Of a stretch of 64,000 nucleotides of DNA, positions 22,741 to 32,949 are shown piece after piece. The DNA comes from Larix kaempferi (Eukaryota > Streptophyta > Pinopsida > Pinales > Pinaceae). The notes under the pieces are model-generated. The model was not told the DNA's origin, did not search any database, and was given only the letters and a program-made list of their open reading frames with translations. The position numbers were made by a program, and so were the translations under genes. The stretch is from contig BSBM01001138.1 in NCBI GenBank assembly GCA_027924585.1, positions 7,674,001 through 7,738,000 of the forward strand, in the 5' to 3' direction. Positions within the stretch are counted from its first letter, which is position 1, and every line of letters starts with the position of its first letter.

Positions 22741-24117
22741 AACATGTAGATTCCGATAGATTGAACTATCTTATTTTCACTTTTTCCTATTTGATAAGGT
22801 TGAATACATGAAGCCATATGATGGCAAAGCATTAAACAACATTGTTTCATTGAGAAAGAATCAATCAATCCTAAGGTGGATTCTTTCTAGAACTCTCTAA
22901 TGATAAGATTATGGATTCAATCTTATTTGGTGTTGATTTCGAGGATAATTTATCTTTGAATGATTTGATATGTAAAGTACAACATTGACTTTGATTAGGT
23001 ACCTTTTCATATTGGTATGTTTATTCTCTCATTCCATGACTTGATTTGGGTGTCGATATGGTATCATTATAAGTTAATCTTTCTTGATCTCTTCATGTTT
23101 GACTCGTGTCGACATGTTAATATGGGATATTTTCATATTCATTGGTGGAACAATAGCCTCATAAGTGATCGATGGAATGCAAATCATCATTGAAATCTAT
23201 AAAAGTTACCTTATCACTAAATTGTTTCTTAAACTAAATTTCTAGATGCTCTTTCATTGATAAGACTTCATTAATGGTGGCATTAGATTTTTCCACGTTG
23301 ATTGGGTTAATGATAGTACCCTTATCCATGGTTTGGATTTCAAATGTAGTAACCTTCCTTGATTCAAATAGTTCAATTAAGGTTTCTTTCATGTTTTTCT
23401 GTTACATCTTTTTTCTCATTTTCAACATTTTAGTTTCTACAAGTAGAGTTTTATTATGGTTCCTCAAACAAGAAACTCCATCCTCATTGGTCAATAATTT
23501 TTAACCAAGGAAAATTTTAAGGATCGATATTTTTCTTAAAGTGTAGAAACCTTGGCGAATCTTACTAATTATAAAATATCCAATCATAAAATGTTTGGCG
23601 ATATTCTTTAAAAAATATTCAAATTTCAAAGGGTTTTATACATTTTAGGACATATTTGGCGAATTTTAGACTAAATTTTTTTAATCCTATGGAATTTGGG
23701 CGAATTATGTTGGAAAAAAAAATGAAAAATAGTGAATGTTTTTTTGGAAAAAAACCTCGAAAATTAGCCCATGGGCTAAATTTCGCCCCTAAAATTTTCT
23801 TTGCTTTTAACTAATATTTTTAATCTCTTTCTTGCGAACATGTTTTTATGTTTTTTTTTTTGTTGTATCACTTTTATTAGTAGTTGAAATGGTGAACGTA
23901 TGTATCTCAACACTCTATTTTCCTTTAGGTTTACACAATTTCTTTATCTTTGTTGACAAGAAATTTGTTGAAATATGTAATATTTCCTTCTAAATCATCA
24001 TAATTTTGTTGTGGATACTCATTATATTGAACTGCACTATCTAGATAAATCAACACTTGATTCTTTACTTATAAATCACAATTTGTTTTCACTTGATTCT
24101 TCACTTATAAGTGACAA
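22741..24117 (-). pseudogene. antisense helical ORF, copy A, cut by MITE and block junction
   Basis: On the minus strand the frame reads MKETLIELFESRKVTTFEIQ, TMDKGTIINPINVEK and TINEVLSMKEHL (about 23480 down to 23250). N-terminally of this is a helical part interrupted by the MITE at 23506-23803. Two fuller copies exist at 33040-34010 and 34290-35400. The frame ends abruptly at 24117, where sequence switches to the LINE RT remnant of copy C. The protein is not recognised. It lies downstream of, and opposite to, the gag in the same composite. Confidence 0.5.
23506..23803. mobile_element. 298-bp MITE with imperfect TIRs and 8-bp TSD
   Basis: It is present here and absent from the same place in copy C (33280). 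Termini are CAAGGAAAATTTTAAGG and, at the other end, CCCCTAAAATTTTCTTTG (inverse CAAAGAAAATTTTAGGGG). Flanks TTTTTAAC (23498-23505) and CTTTTAAC (23804-23811) match at 7 of 8 bases, which fits hAT-type transposition. Inside, GGCGAA or GGCGAT recurs four times at irregular spacing. Related copies: 53187-53477 and a truncated inverse one at 45546-45788. Confidence 0.8.
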
Positions 24118-25230
24118 AAAGTTTCTAAGCCTTGGCTTTTTACCCACTCCATTCCTTCGCAAGATACAACCTAATTTCACAAAATAAATTTTCTTTTAAT
24201 AAAATCAAATTACTTACACCTAATAATTTTAAGAAAAATATACTTTAATCTTATTATATAAAAACATATTCAAAAGAATTATTAAACATCAACTAAATAT
24301 AAGTTTTAAGTCAAGAGGGTTGCCACTCATTAATATGTACACATAATTCTCATGTTATCACATGCCTTATATGATTACCTAACAAGTAGCGAAATCTTTA
24401 ATCTTTCTTTGACATTATAGACTTTGTGAAATTATTCAACAAATGATTAAAACCAACTCAAGAAACCACATGTGATTATTGGTAAAGATAATGCTTAAAT
24501 TGAATAAGGTTAATTGTAAATTTACAGAAGAACTTGATTAACATTTTGTGATTATAATTAAATTTTAATGATAGAAATTGTAATTTCTCGGAATTGAAGA
24601 TTCATCTATAATATCAAAATGGTGAATTGTTCCAATTTTATATTTTAATGTTGATTTATACTTTTGAACTAAAAGTTAAATAATTCATGTAAAATAACTT
24701 TTCTGAGAAAATATTTCAATCTCATAAAAAAGACAAATAAATATTTTAAAATCGCAATTGAACTAACAAACAATCAATACTTGAAAATAATTGTGTATTT
24801 TATCATTATGTGATATATTCATGACCTTGTCATAATCAATAATATTTATCTTTTAATTGAAAATAATTATACATTTTATCACCATGTGATATATTTATCA
24901 TCTTGTCATAATTAATAATATTTATTTTTTAATTGAAAACAATTGTGCATTTTATCACCATGGGATATATTCATTGGAGCTATCTAAAAATTTAAGGATG
25001 CTTTTTCATCGGAATTTGGTTTTTTTATTTTGCAAAATTTAAATTTAAGTGTGTTTTAATGATTATTTTGATAGTAGAAAATCAAAACTCTTAAGATACA
25101 CAAAATTTCAGAATTTAAAAATTGTAATCAAGATTTTTAAAAAATTCTATCATTTTTTCCCAAAATTATGCTAAAAATATCAAAATTTTCTATTTAAAAT
25201 CATAAAAATGTTAGAGTACTCTTATATTCA

Positions 25231-25312
25231 CCACCTCTTACGAAAGATAAAAAAATCTTATGATAAGAGTTCCACCTCTTACGAAAGATAAAAAAATCTT
25301 ATGATAAGAGTT
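25231..25312. repeat. 41-bp perfect tandem duplication
   Basis: CCACCTCTTACGAAAGATAA and the 21 bp after it occur at 25231-25271 and 25272-25312. Each unit contains partial dyads (CTCTTA with TAAGAG, AAGAT with ATCTT). The perfection implies a recent duplication. Confidence 0.85.
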
Positions 25313-25527
25313 CCACATGTATAAAATATCTCATTCAAATCTCTAAAAAGTACGTAATCCATAAATGGACAAAATCCTATCCATAAAGGGACAAAATCCA
25401 CGTTAGATAGCGTGTTTAAGCAAACATTATAACAAAGGGAGACTTTAATAGTAAAAACACTATTTCGATAATTACCAATATTTTACTGACTTATGCTTTT
25501 AATATCCCAAATGAGGATAACTCTCAT

Positions 25528-25773
25528 CTATAACGAGTGCAAGCTAGGCCCACCACTTGCACCTGTTGCATGGTTGGGAACAAATGCATGGACGCCACCC
25601 TGCAAAGGGATGACCAAAGTATTGCCAGTGACAGTAGGTTCAAATGGGTTGTAGCCCAAGGGAGGTCCACAACACCTCATGGTATGATGGCAAGGGATGG
25701 TGACTTCACCCAAAATTTGAATGGTTGAAGTCTCCATCTTTAAGCTTTCTTCTTCCAAATTTTCTTCTAACAT
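25528..25773 (-). CDS. hypothetical conserved antisense ORF, 81 codons, copy C
   Basis: This open frame reads METSTIQILGEVTIPCHHT, then CCGPPLGYNPFEPTVTG and NTLVIPLQGGVHAFVPNHAT, ending SLHSL-stop. It has a short acidic lead (MLEENLEEESLK), so either Met could start it. Copy A (12090-12300) keeps the same frame with one stop and an in-frame length difference. Copy B keeps only LQNSIHAFV near 56240-56270. The protein family is not recognised. It could be an exon captured by the composite repeat, or an old element ORF. I class it as possibly coding, but without evidence for a promoter. Confidence 0.4.
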   Translation of the reverse strand: MLEENLEEESLKMETSTIQILGEVTIPCHHTMRCCGPPLGYNPFEPTVTGNTLVIPLQGGVHAFVPNHATGASGGPSLHSL

Positions 25774-26309
25774 CTTCTTCCTCCAATCCTTCCTCTTCCA
25801 AAGGATGCCTTAGAAGAGCTGCAAATAAAAATAAAAATATATTAAAAAGTCATTATTTCATTTGGAGGATTCCTAACAGAGAACTTCCTTCAACAACTTG
25901 TCTTTTTAAAAACTTTAAAATCTGTAACTCTACAACTTCCTATCGATAAACTACAACTTCACGAACTATAATTCAACAATAATCCCTGTTTTATTTAAAT
26001 TTTGTTATGTTATTTTTTAAAATTTAAATTGTGTTTTGTTAAATTTGTTTAAATTAATTTTTTTGTTAATTAAATAATAATCAATCTCAAATGGGCTTGA
26101 AGCTAGCATTATGCTTACTGTGTCAACATTATATAGACTCAAAGTTATGTTTAGATAGTGTTATCACTTTTTAGTATGCTTTTATGAAAACATGTTTGCA
26201 GGAGAAACTACATCATATACAATTTACAATATGTAGATGACAATGTTGGTGATACTATAGTGGAGATATCTAGATGAAATAACATGTAGTTAAATTTTTC
26301 AATGAAAAT

Positions 26310-26610
26310 TATTGCACCGAGAGGAGCGAGGTGCTCTACAACCCAGTATGGGGGAGATGTTATTGCGTAAGGTAACATAACATAATGTTACATTACCAAA
26401 AATAAAAAGTAATTAAAAAAATTCATGTCGGCTCATAAAATAAAAAAATATGAAAAGTAATTAAAAATATCCATGTCTACCTATAAAATAAAAAATTAAA
26501 ACTTAAACCCGGATCTATCAAGCAAGAGAACGTAAAAAAATTATATGTCAATAAATTGGATCCCTCTCAGTACTTGATAGATCCGGTTTTAAGATGGATC
26601 TATGTTGGTA
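26310..26610. repeat. 300-bp insertion in copy C
   Basis: The segment is absent from copy A at the matching point (about 12810). It opens near GCACCGAGAGGAGCGAGGTG and contains a perfect 14-bp inverted repeat, CCGGATCTATCAAG (near 26511) and CTTGATAGATCCGG (near 26572), plus an imperfect dyad in GGTAACATAACATAATGTTA (near 26362). Ends and TSD could not be fixed. It is probably a non-autonomous element. Confidence 0.5.
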
Positions 26611-26639
26611 AGTAACATTTTTGCATTAATGGTATGAGT

Positions 26640-27085
26640 CATTGATTTTTTTTTTTGGATAGGTGAACAAAGCCGCAAGTTAGCTTTGCTACTCTAAGTG
26701 GCATTTCAACAAGGCTACATTCTTCTTCTCACATTGCCAAAGACTAATATTATGATTCTTAGCATATGATTGATTTCTCAGTATATTTGTGTAGTGTGTG
26801 CACATAGGAGATCATTATAGGAGCTTATTGTGTCAATTCCTTCTTGGTTTCCTATTCTTGTGGCTAGTTGAGATCTCGTCTCTAATTAGATCGCTATTAT
26901 AATTTGTTACTAGTTGTTAGGATCTTGTTGAGATTTTCTTTCCATTCTTATTGAGTTAGTTTCTTGTTGTAAAACTATATAACCTTGAGTTTTTCTTAAT
27001 GAAAATTAGTAAGAGGTTTTTACTTCACATTTTGGTGTTGATCTCTATTCATGAGTTGGATTTCCCACATCATTGGTATCGAATC
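26640..27085 (+). repeat. degenerate LTR-like segment with PBS-like end, copy C
   Basis: This parallels 12850-13264: TATA-like CTATATAACC, then TTAATGAAAATTAGTAAGAG, ending at TTCCCACATCAT followed by TGGTATCGAATC at 27074-27085. That motif shares 7 leading bases with the initiator tRNA-Met binding site TGGTATCAGAGC. It is better preserved here than in copy A. The start of the LTR is not clear. Confidence 0.4.
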
Positions 27086-27588
27086 ATTTTAGTCCTATTG
27101 GGATTTGGGTCTTTGGTCCTTTTTTTGCTTTCCAATCAATAGAAGGTTTGGGTATTGACTTCTAAATTATTATTCTATGATTCCAAAGAAACAACACTCT
27201 ACACTCGATTGTTACTTGAGAGCAGCTTATTCTTGTAAATTTCCAGTGAATTATATTAAGCAAAGACCATGGAATAATTTGACCCCATTCATTTTTAATA
27301 CATAGATGTTGTAAATGCAATTGTTATCCATTGAAGGCAAATTTAATGCTCATAAAGGCTATAGTTGTGTGTGCCTTTAAGCTTGAGCACTGGATTCATG
27401 TTGAAGGAGGTTTGAGTGTAGTAAAAATTAAACTCATGATCTCAGCATGTAGTGCCCCTCCTGTAGGGGCCTTCATGCTTAACCTGAAACTCAACCACTT
27501 GATACACAAGAGATTAGAAAGCACAATGACTAGATAAATAAACTAAATAAATGAATAACTTAGCAAATTAAAACAAACCATAACCTGT

Positions 27589-27599
27589 CTTTGATACCA
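27589..27599 (-). promoter_or_regulatory. primer-binding site (tRNA-Met type), left arm
   Basis: On the minus strand this reads TGGTATCAAAG, one base from the right-arm PBS. It is followed on that strand by the same leader sequence, showing that the arm is an inverted LTR-PBS-leader segment. Confidence 0.65.
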
Positions 27600-28099
27600 T
27601 CTTGTCCACTGTCGTCTGCGTCTTCCGTAGGATCCCTCCAGCAAAGCTCGTTTAACCATAGGCGAAGCAACCGTTAGCTTCGCCACCCAACCATAGGCTC
27701 ATGCTTTCAATCGCATGGCCTCCCCCGAGCTTTGGGTCATAGAGCTCACACAAGTATTTCAGAAATTCAGCTTGGGCTTCCCTTCCCACCAGGATTTCTA
27801 AGCCAAACCCTTAGATAGCAGCAAGTCTTTGAGGCATTCGAAAATTACAACAATCGTCCAAATTATGGGCCCTTTACCCATTCCCCAAGCCTTCCTTATA
27901 AAGAAAAATCTCATGTCGCTTCATGCATAATTAAATATTTTTAATTAATTATTTAATTAAAACACTCACCCATCCAAGTGTCAGTTTCTTTGGTAAGTGC
28001 ACCAACACCCCTAAGTTTGCTCCAGTTTGTCCCCCGGATATTTTAATTAACTCCTAGCTTTTAGTTGACTAGGTGTCTAATCTTAGGATTTTATTTTTA

Positions 28100-28272
28100 T
28101 GTAGTGCCCCTAGACTACTGTAGACATTGAGGGCACCTGCTCAGTCACCCAACTGTTTAAAACATTAATAAAATAACCCTATGATTTTATTTTGAGTATA
28201 TTTATGATTACGATTGATTGATATATGTGCATTTGGGTAGTTATTGTGAATGGACGATTTTATGTTGTTTTA
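28100..28272 (+). repeat. partial LTR head, duplicate of 28628-28797
   Basis: TGTAGTGCCCCTAGACTACT and the following 150 bp match the head of the full LTR at 28628 with few differences. The match ends about where the next, more divergent LTR-like head starts (TGTACTGCCCCTAAAATGAC at 28273). Confidence 0.75.
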
Positions 28273-28608
28273 TGTACTGCCCCTAAAATGACTATGGACT
28301 TTTAGAGCACCTGTCGAGTGACCCGACGGAACAAACTTCAATAAAGTGGCCCTTCGAGTTAGGATGTGTCTTAATAAGGGAGAATCACCTGATGATGTGC
28401 ATGACTATAGTTGATAAATGAATTAATGAATTGAATTATATGTGTGGACTGGGATAATTGATTGATCAGTTCTTGCTTAAATGCTTAGCCTTGATTGGTC
28501 AAGTCAAAGTATTGTAGGACAGCTATAGTCCTAGCTTTGTGACTTGGGAGGATGCAACTGAGATGCATCATAGTTTTCTGCATTTATTCTGAACTTCGGG
28601 ACGAAGTT

Positions 28609-28627
28609 CTAAATAAGTAGGGGTGTA
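28609..28627 (+). promoter_or_regulatory. polypurine tract before inner gypsy LTR
   Basis: TAAATAAGTAGGGGTGTA lies directly before TGTAGTGCCCC at 28628. Just upstream is GAACTTCGGGACGAAGTTC, the pattern that ends the pol ORF of many plant chromodomain gypsy elements. This marks the LTR at 28628 as having a 3'-LTR context. Confidence 0.65.
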
Positions 28628-30178
28628 TGTAGTGCCCCTAGACTACTGTAGACATTGAGGGCACCTGCTCAGTCACCCAACTGTTTGAAACATTAATAAA
28701 ATAACCCTATGATTTTATTTTGAGTATATTTATGATTACGATTGATTGATATATGTGCATTTGGGTATTTATTGTGAATGGACAATTTCATGTTGTTTAA
28801 CGATTAACTTTGATATGAAAATTGTACATATGGATAATGCTTAACGACTAGCTGTACGGTGATTATGTATTTGTCGACGAAATGTATATTTGATTAGAAG
28901 TTTGAATAAATCATCAATGTTTAACAATACTATATTTAGAAATCAGATGATGATTATTAAGGACAGTGCTACTAATAAATTGTTGTGAGAAGTGTGTGTA
29001 GAAACAAGTGAGACGGTTCACCAATGGACACACAAAGGAACATGAAGGGTCGTAGAGTATGGGTAAATCACACACAGGGGGAGCGGCGATGATGTCGACT
29101 TCCGAAAAGAATACCACGCATGAGCAGATAAGCACTGATCCGCTTGCTCAAGAGGAATGCGTGAGAGTGTACGAGGTGGGCCACGACGGAGCTGGTCACG
29201 TACGAGTTGAGGGGCGCGCAGTGAGAACGGACTCACTCCTCAGCGCCATTAGTCCCTAGATAGCATGTAGATGGAGGATGGATGGTAACGATTCCTAAAA
29301 TCCCTACAAGAGTTCCCGCAAGTCAAAACGGAAAGATGGTGGCAGAAGGGCCCGACGATACGGTACCCTGTCGAGAACGGAAAGAATGGACGCAAGGACC
29401 AAACGTTGCGGTACCATGCCAAGGAATGGAAACCATGGATGACTGGACCTGACGGAGTGGTGCCATGTCAGGGAATTAAAATTAAGGAACTAGGAGCCCA
29501 ACGACGCGACACCGTGATCCTAGTGAGTTTGATTGTTAAATTTAACTGCATAAAAACTTATGAGAATAACTCTAGATTATTACTTAGCAAATGCATAAAA
29601 ATAATTTAGGCATTTGCACATGAATAGTTATTTTTGTTGAGCATTTAAAATAATAGAAATCATTATTTAGGAGCAAAATAGAATCCTAAGATTAGAAACC
29701 TAGTCAACTAAAAGCTAAGAGTTAATTAAAATATCCGGGGGACAAACTGGAGCAAACTTAGGGGTGTTGGTGCACTTCCCAGAGAAACTGACACTTGGAT
29801 GGGTGAGTGTTTTAATTAAATAATTAATTAAAAATATTTAATTATGCATGAAGCGACATGTGTCGCATGAGATTTTTCTTTATAAGGAAGGTTTGGGGAA
29901 TGGGTAAAGGTCCCATAATTTGGACGATTGTCGTAATTTTTGAATGCCTCAAAGACTTGCTGCTATCTAAGGGTTTGGCTTAGAAATCCTAGTGGGAAGG
30001 GAAGTCCAAGCAGAATTTCTGAAATACTTGTGTGAGCTCTACGACCCAAAGCTCGGGGGAGGCCATGCGACTGAAAGCATGAGCCTATGGTTGGGTGGCG
30101 AAGCTAACGGTTGCTTCGCCTATGGTTAAACGAGCTTTGCTGGAGGTATCCTACGGAAGACGCAGACGGCAGTGGACA
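28628..30178 (+). repeat. complete gypsy LTR (about 1551 bp) with both PPT and PBS beside it
   Basis: The LTR starts TGTAGTGCCCC after the PPT and ends near GGCAGTGGACA, followed by AG and ATGGTATCAGAG. It therefore has an upstream PPT and a downstream PBS. That order is found in one-LTR circles and in tandem elements sharing an LTR, not in a normal linear provirus. The right boundary (30178) is inferred from the PBS. A small ATG frame around 29406 is not considered a gene. Confidence 0.6.
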
Positions 30179-30181
30179 AGA

Positions 30182-30192
30182 TGGTATCAGAG
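30182..30192 (+). promoter_or_regulatory. primer-binding site (tRNA-Met type), right arm
   Basis: TGGTATCAGAG matches the first 11 bases of the plant initiator tRNA-Met binding site TGGTATCAGAGC. A mirrored, slightly decayed copy (CTTTGATACCA) lies at 27589-27599 in the left arm. Confidence 0.7.
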
Positions 30193-31499
30193 ATAGGTTA
30201 TGGTTTGTTTTAATTTGCTAAGTTATTCATTTATTTAGTTTATTTATCTAGTCATTGTGCTTTCTAATCTCTTGTGTATCGAGTGGTTGAGTTTCAGGTT
30301 AAGCATGAAGGCCCCTACAGGAGGGGCACTACACAGCATAAATGTCTAGTATCTAATGATAAAGAGACTTTCACCATACTGCATACCTTAACCTACTACA
30401 AGTGCCCTCATCTTCATCCTATACACATAGATTACTACTTATGATCTACCTCACAATCTGAGAAAATACTCAATCCATCTTGGTATCATTGATCTGTCCC
30501 TCCAATGATATGTGTAAACCTTAGCACCTCATCCACAAATCTAACTCAACATCATGCCCTACTCATCGAATCTCCACTCCAACACTTAATCGAGCACACT
30601 ACCATCAACCAAAATGTCCTGATTATGTCTATAAACTATTAGTTTATGCCACTTTCAAGTAACTTTTGTAACTTACAATCGACATCCATGTGGATACAAT
30701 TGGTGTGCATGGAATTTTTCTTTTAAATGGCTACTTCAGTAGACAATTGATTTTGATTTGGCATCTTTTCCAAGTGGCTCCTCTTTTGGATCGTTGTGAT
30801 CTAGAGACCAACACAACCCAATAAAAATATAATCCATAGGCGTGGAATCAGATCCTAAAAATTAAAAATAAAAATAACAGTTGAAAATAAATGGTTATTT
30901 ATGATCTTATGGTCTTAGTTTATAAGAAAGAAACATTGTGGATAAATTTATATGTGACATCAAAAAACCTATAGATGAAGTAGTCATACGTAGGACTCGC
31001 ATAAGAACTCACATTGGAATAAAATTGCATGATTAAGGTGATTGTATCTCTTAAAAAGCATATTCCATATAGTAACATATTATTTAGAGTGAAAAAGTAT
31101 TGCAAATACTTTTGAAAAACAAAGCCAATAATGTATCACTTTTATTACATCTTTTGAAGAGAGTTAATTAGTATACTTATCCACTATTCACTCTCTTGGA
31201 AAAGGATTTTACTCATATGGGGAAAGGCTTTTTTTTCATCATTATATGACAAATTATTGTAATTTTTGAAGAAAAAGATGTTTCTAAACTTAAAACCTTC
31301 ATTAGAAATTCAATTTCTTTTTTTTTTAGAATTGTTGTATTGTGTTCTTTTGGCTGGTATAGAAGATGATGACTATATAATCCATAGAAACAATGATGTT
31401 TGTCAAAAGGTTGGTGGAACTTCCCAACATAAATGCCTCATTAGCCATTAAGTTTAACAATATTTTTATTGGAAAGCCATCTCTTTAATGTGGAAAATG

Positions 31500-32214
31500 C
31501 AAGGTGCCCATTTATAATGGATCCTATGATCTGAAAGTGCTTGATAGTTGAATTATTGACATGAACAAATGGTTTGACTATAATCTAATTTCTAAAGACG
31601 AGAAGGTTTTGTTTTCCAATTTGAAGTTCACAGGGCTTGCCAAGATTTTGGTTGCAAAACATCTAGTGAATCAAAACCCAATCACTACTTGGATTAGGCT
31701 TGTGGAAAACCTTAGTATTGTCTTCTATCCTTTTAGCTACAAACAAGATATGAACATTAAATGGATTCACCTTCGTCAAGGATTCAACATGACTATACTA
31801 GAGTACATCCACCAATTCAAATAGTTGTGAATTCTTCTCAACATTACTGATCTAGTTGAAAAGTGTGTCCTTAAATTTAAAAGTAGATTATAGGAGAAAT
31901 TGTATTGGTTTAAAGTACATGGAGATCACCACCCTTGGTTTTGCATACAATCAAGCATAGATGGCTGAAGAGAAGTTTTTAAATTACTGCAGAAGTCAAC
32001 AACATTCATTGTCCTCCTATATTTCTTGATATACACCTTCAAAGCTTGCACTTCTTGCTCTTCTAGGCTTATCATTTTGTTCACAATCTTCTTCTTCTTC
32101 TACTAAGTGTCAATATTGTAATAAAAAAGGACATGGTAAGTCCAAATGCTTTAAAATTAAGAAGAAAACTTTGATTGTAAAATGTTTGAAAAAAACCTTA
32201 TGGTTCACTTCATG
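31500..32214 (+). pseudogene. gypsy-type gag with intact zinc knuckle, copy C
   Basis: The counterpart of 14629-15345. It has MNKWFDYNLISKDEKVLFSN, FYPFSYKQDMNIKWIHLRQG and TILEYIHQFK, the last without the stop that copy A carries. The knuckle CQYCNKKGHGKSKC (32108-32149) is a full CX2CX4HX4C and so could bind zinc and nucleic acid. The knuckle frame differs from that at 31561, so at least one indel lies between them. Stops occur near 31822 and 31891. No pol genes follow. Confidence 0.7.
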
Positions 32215-32949
32215 AAATCATTCATGAATGCAACATAAAGGACCCCCCCCACACACATATTATATTAATGATTGATGAGTACAATGGATGTGCATATAAA
32301 TACATGTAGTGGGTGATAAGTCATGTCCTTGGAAGAGGGAATGACTTATCATTATTACACATTAATGAGTACATTACATATAATTGTCCTATGAATACTA
32401 TTACATGCTTGTTATTTATTACATAATAATTACTACATGATATCCCTAGTTGTAATATACCTTAGGTATAGTACAATTCTTCTCCCCTTAAAAATTATTT
32501 GTCCTCAAAGAATGGGGATAAAACATGTCTTCTGATAGAATGAACTATCTTATTTTCACGTTTTCCTATTTGATAAGGTTGAATACATGATGCAATATGA
32601 TGTTCAAAGCATTAAACAACACTGTTGCATTGAGAAAGGATCAATCAATCCTAGGTGGATTCTTTCTAGAACTCTCTAATGATAAGATTATGGATTCAAT
32701 CTTACCTGGTGTTGATTTCGATGATAATTTATCTTTGAATGCTTTGATATGTAAGTACAACATTGACTTTGATTAGGTACCTTTTCATATTGGTATGTTT
32801 ATTCTTTCATTACATGACTTGATTTGGGTGTCGATATGGTATCATTATAAGTTAATATTTCTTGATCTTTTCATGTTTAACTCGTGTCAACATGTTAATA
32901 TGTGATATTTTCATATTCATTTGTGGAACAATAGCTTCATCAGTGATCG

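Larger units (their letters stand above)
15654..22754 (+). mobile_element. full-length plant L1-type LINE, 7.1 kb, with 15-bp TSD
   Basis: Direct repeats AAACATGTAGATTCC lie at 15654-15668 and 22740-22754, the second directly after a poly(A) run (22733-22742). Copy C has no LINE at the matching place (around 32520-32540), so this postdates the block duplication. Between the repeats are a GC-rich 5' region, ORF1 with a zinc knuckle, ORF2 with endonuclease, RT, zinc finger and RNase H, then an extra ORF and a short 3' UTR. All reading frames carry stops or frame changes, so the copy is inactive. The GC-rich start contrasts with the AT-rich host. Confidence 0.95.
5420..24117. repeat. composite repeat, copy A (interrupted by later insertions)
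   Basis: This long stretch aligns piecewise with copy B (51078-56262) and copy C (24118-33560). For example, 6070-6240 matches 51650-51800, 9990-10140 matches 24190-24340 and 54800-54980, 12860-13480 matches 26660-27450, and 22755-23500 matches 32530-33280. Without its later insertions it would be about 8-9 kb. It contains minus-strand LINE remnants, a minisatellite, a conserved antisense ORF, an LTR/PBS-like segment, a gypsy-type gag pseudogene and an antisense helical ORF. Because LINEs, LTR parts and gag sit together in every copy that spans them, I take it as an old nest of elements that was then duplicated as a block. Confidence 0.75.
27448..30333. mobile_element. palindromic-ended gypsy LTR derivative, 2886 bp, 5-bp TSD
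   Basis: The insert starts TGTAGTGCCCCTCCTG and ends with its inverse, CAGGAGGGGCACTACA. CAGCA direct repeats flank it (27443-27447, 30334-30338), and copy A has the empty site near 13478. The two ends form inverted arms of about 650 bp (27448-28098 and 29674-30333), each containing the 3' part of an LTR, a tRNA-Met PBS and leader sequence in opposite orientation. The middle holds three heads of LTR-like sequence (28100, 28273, 28628), a pol-end/PPT piece and one complete LTR. There is no coding capacity. TG/CA ends and a 5-bp TSD fit integrase-mediated insertion. Confidence 0.8.

Noticed and set aside
28914-29259. Open frames on both strands within the inner gypsy LTR
   Set aside because: LTR sequence with mirrored frames and no protein signature.
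30182-30192. tRNA gene signal from TGGTATCAGAG
   Set aside because: No cloverleaf around it. It is the PBS complementary to the tRNA 3' end.
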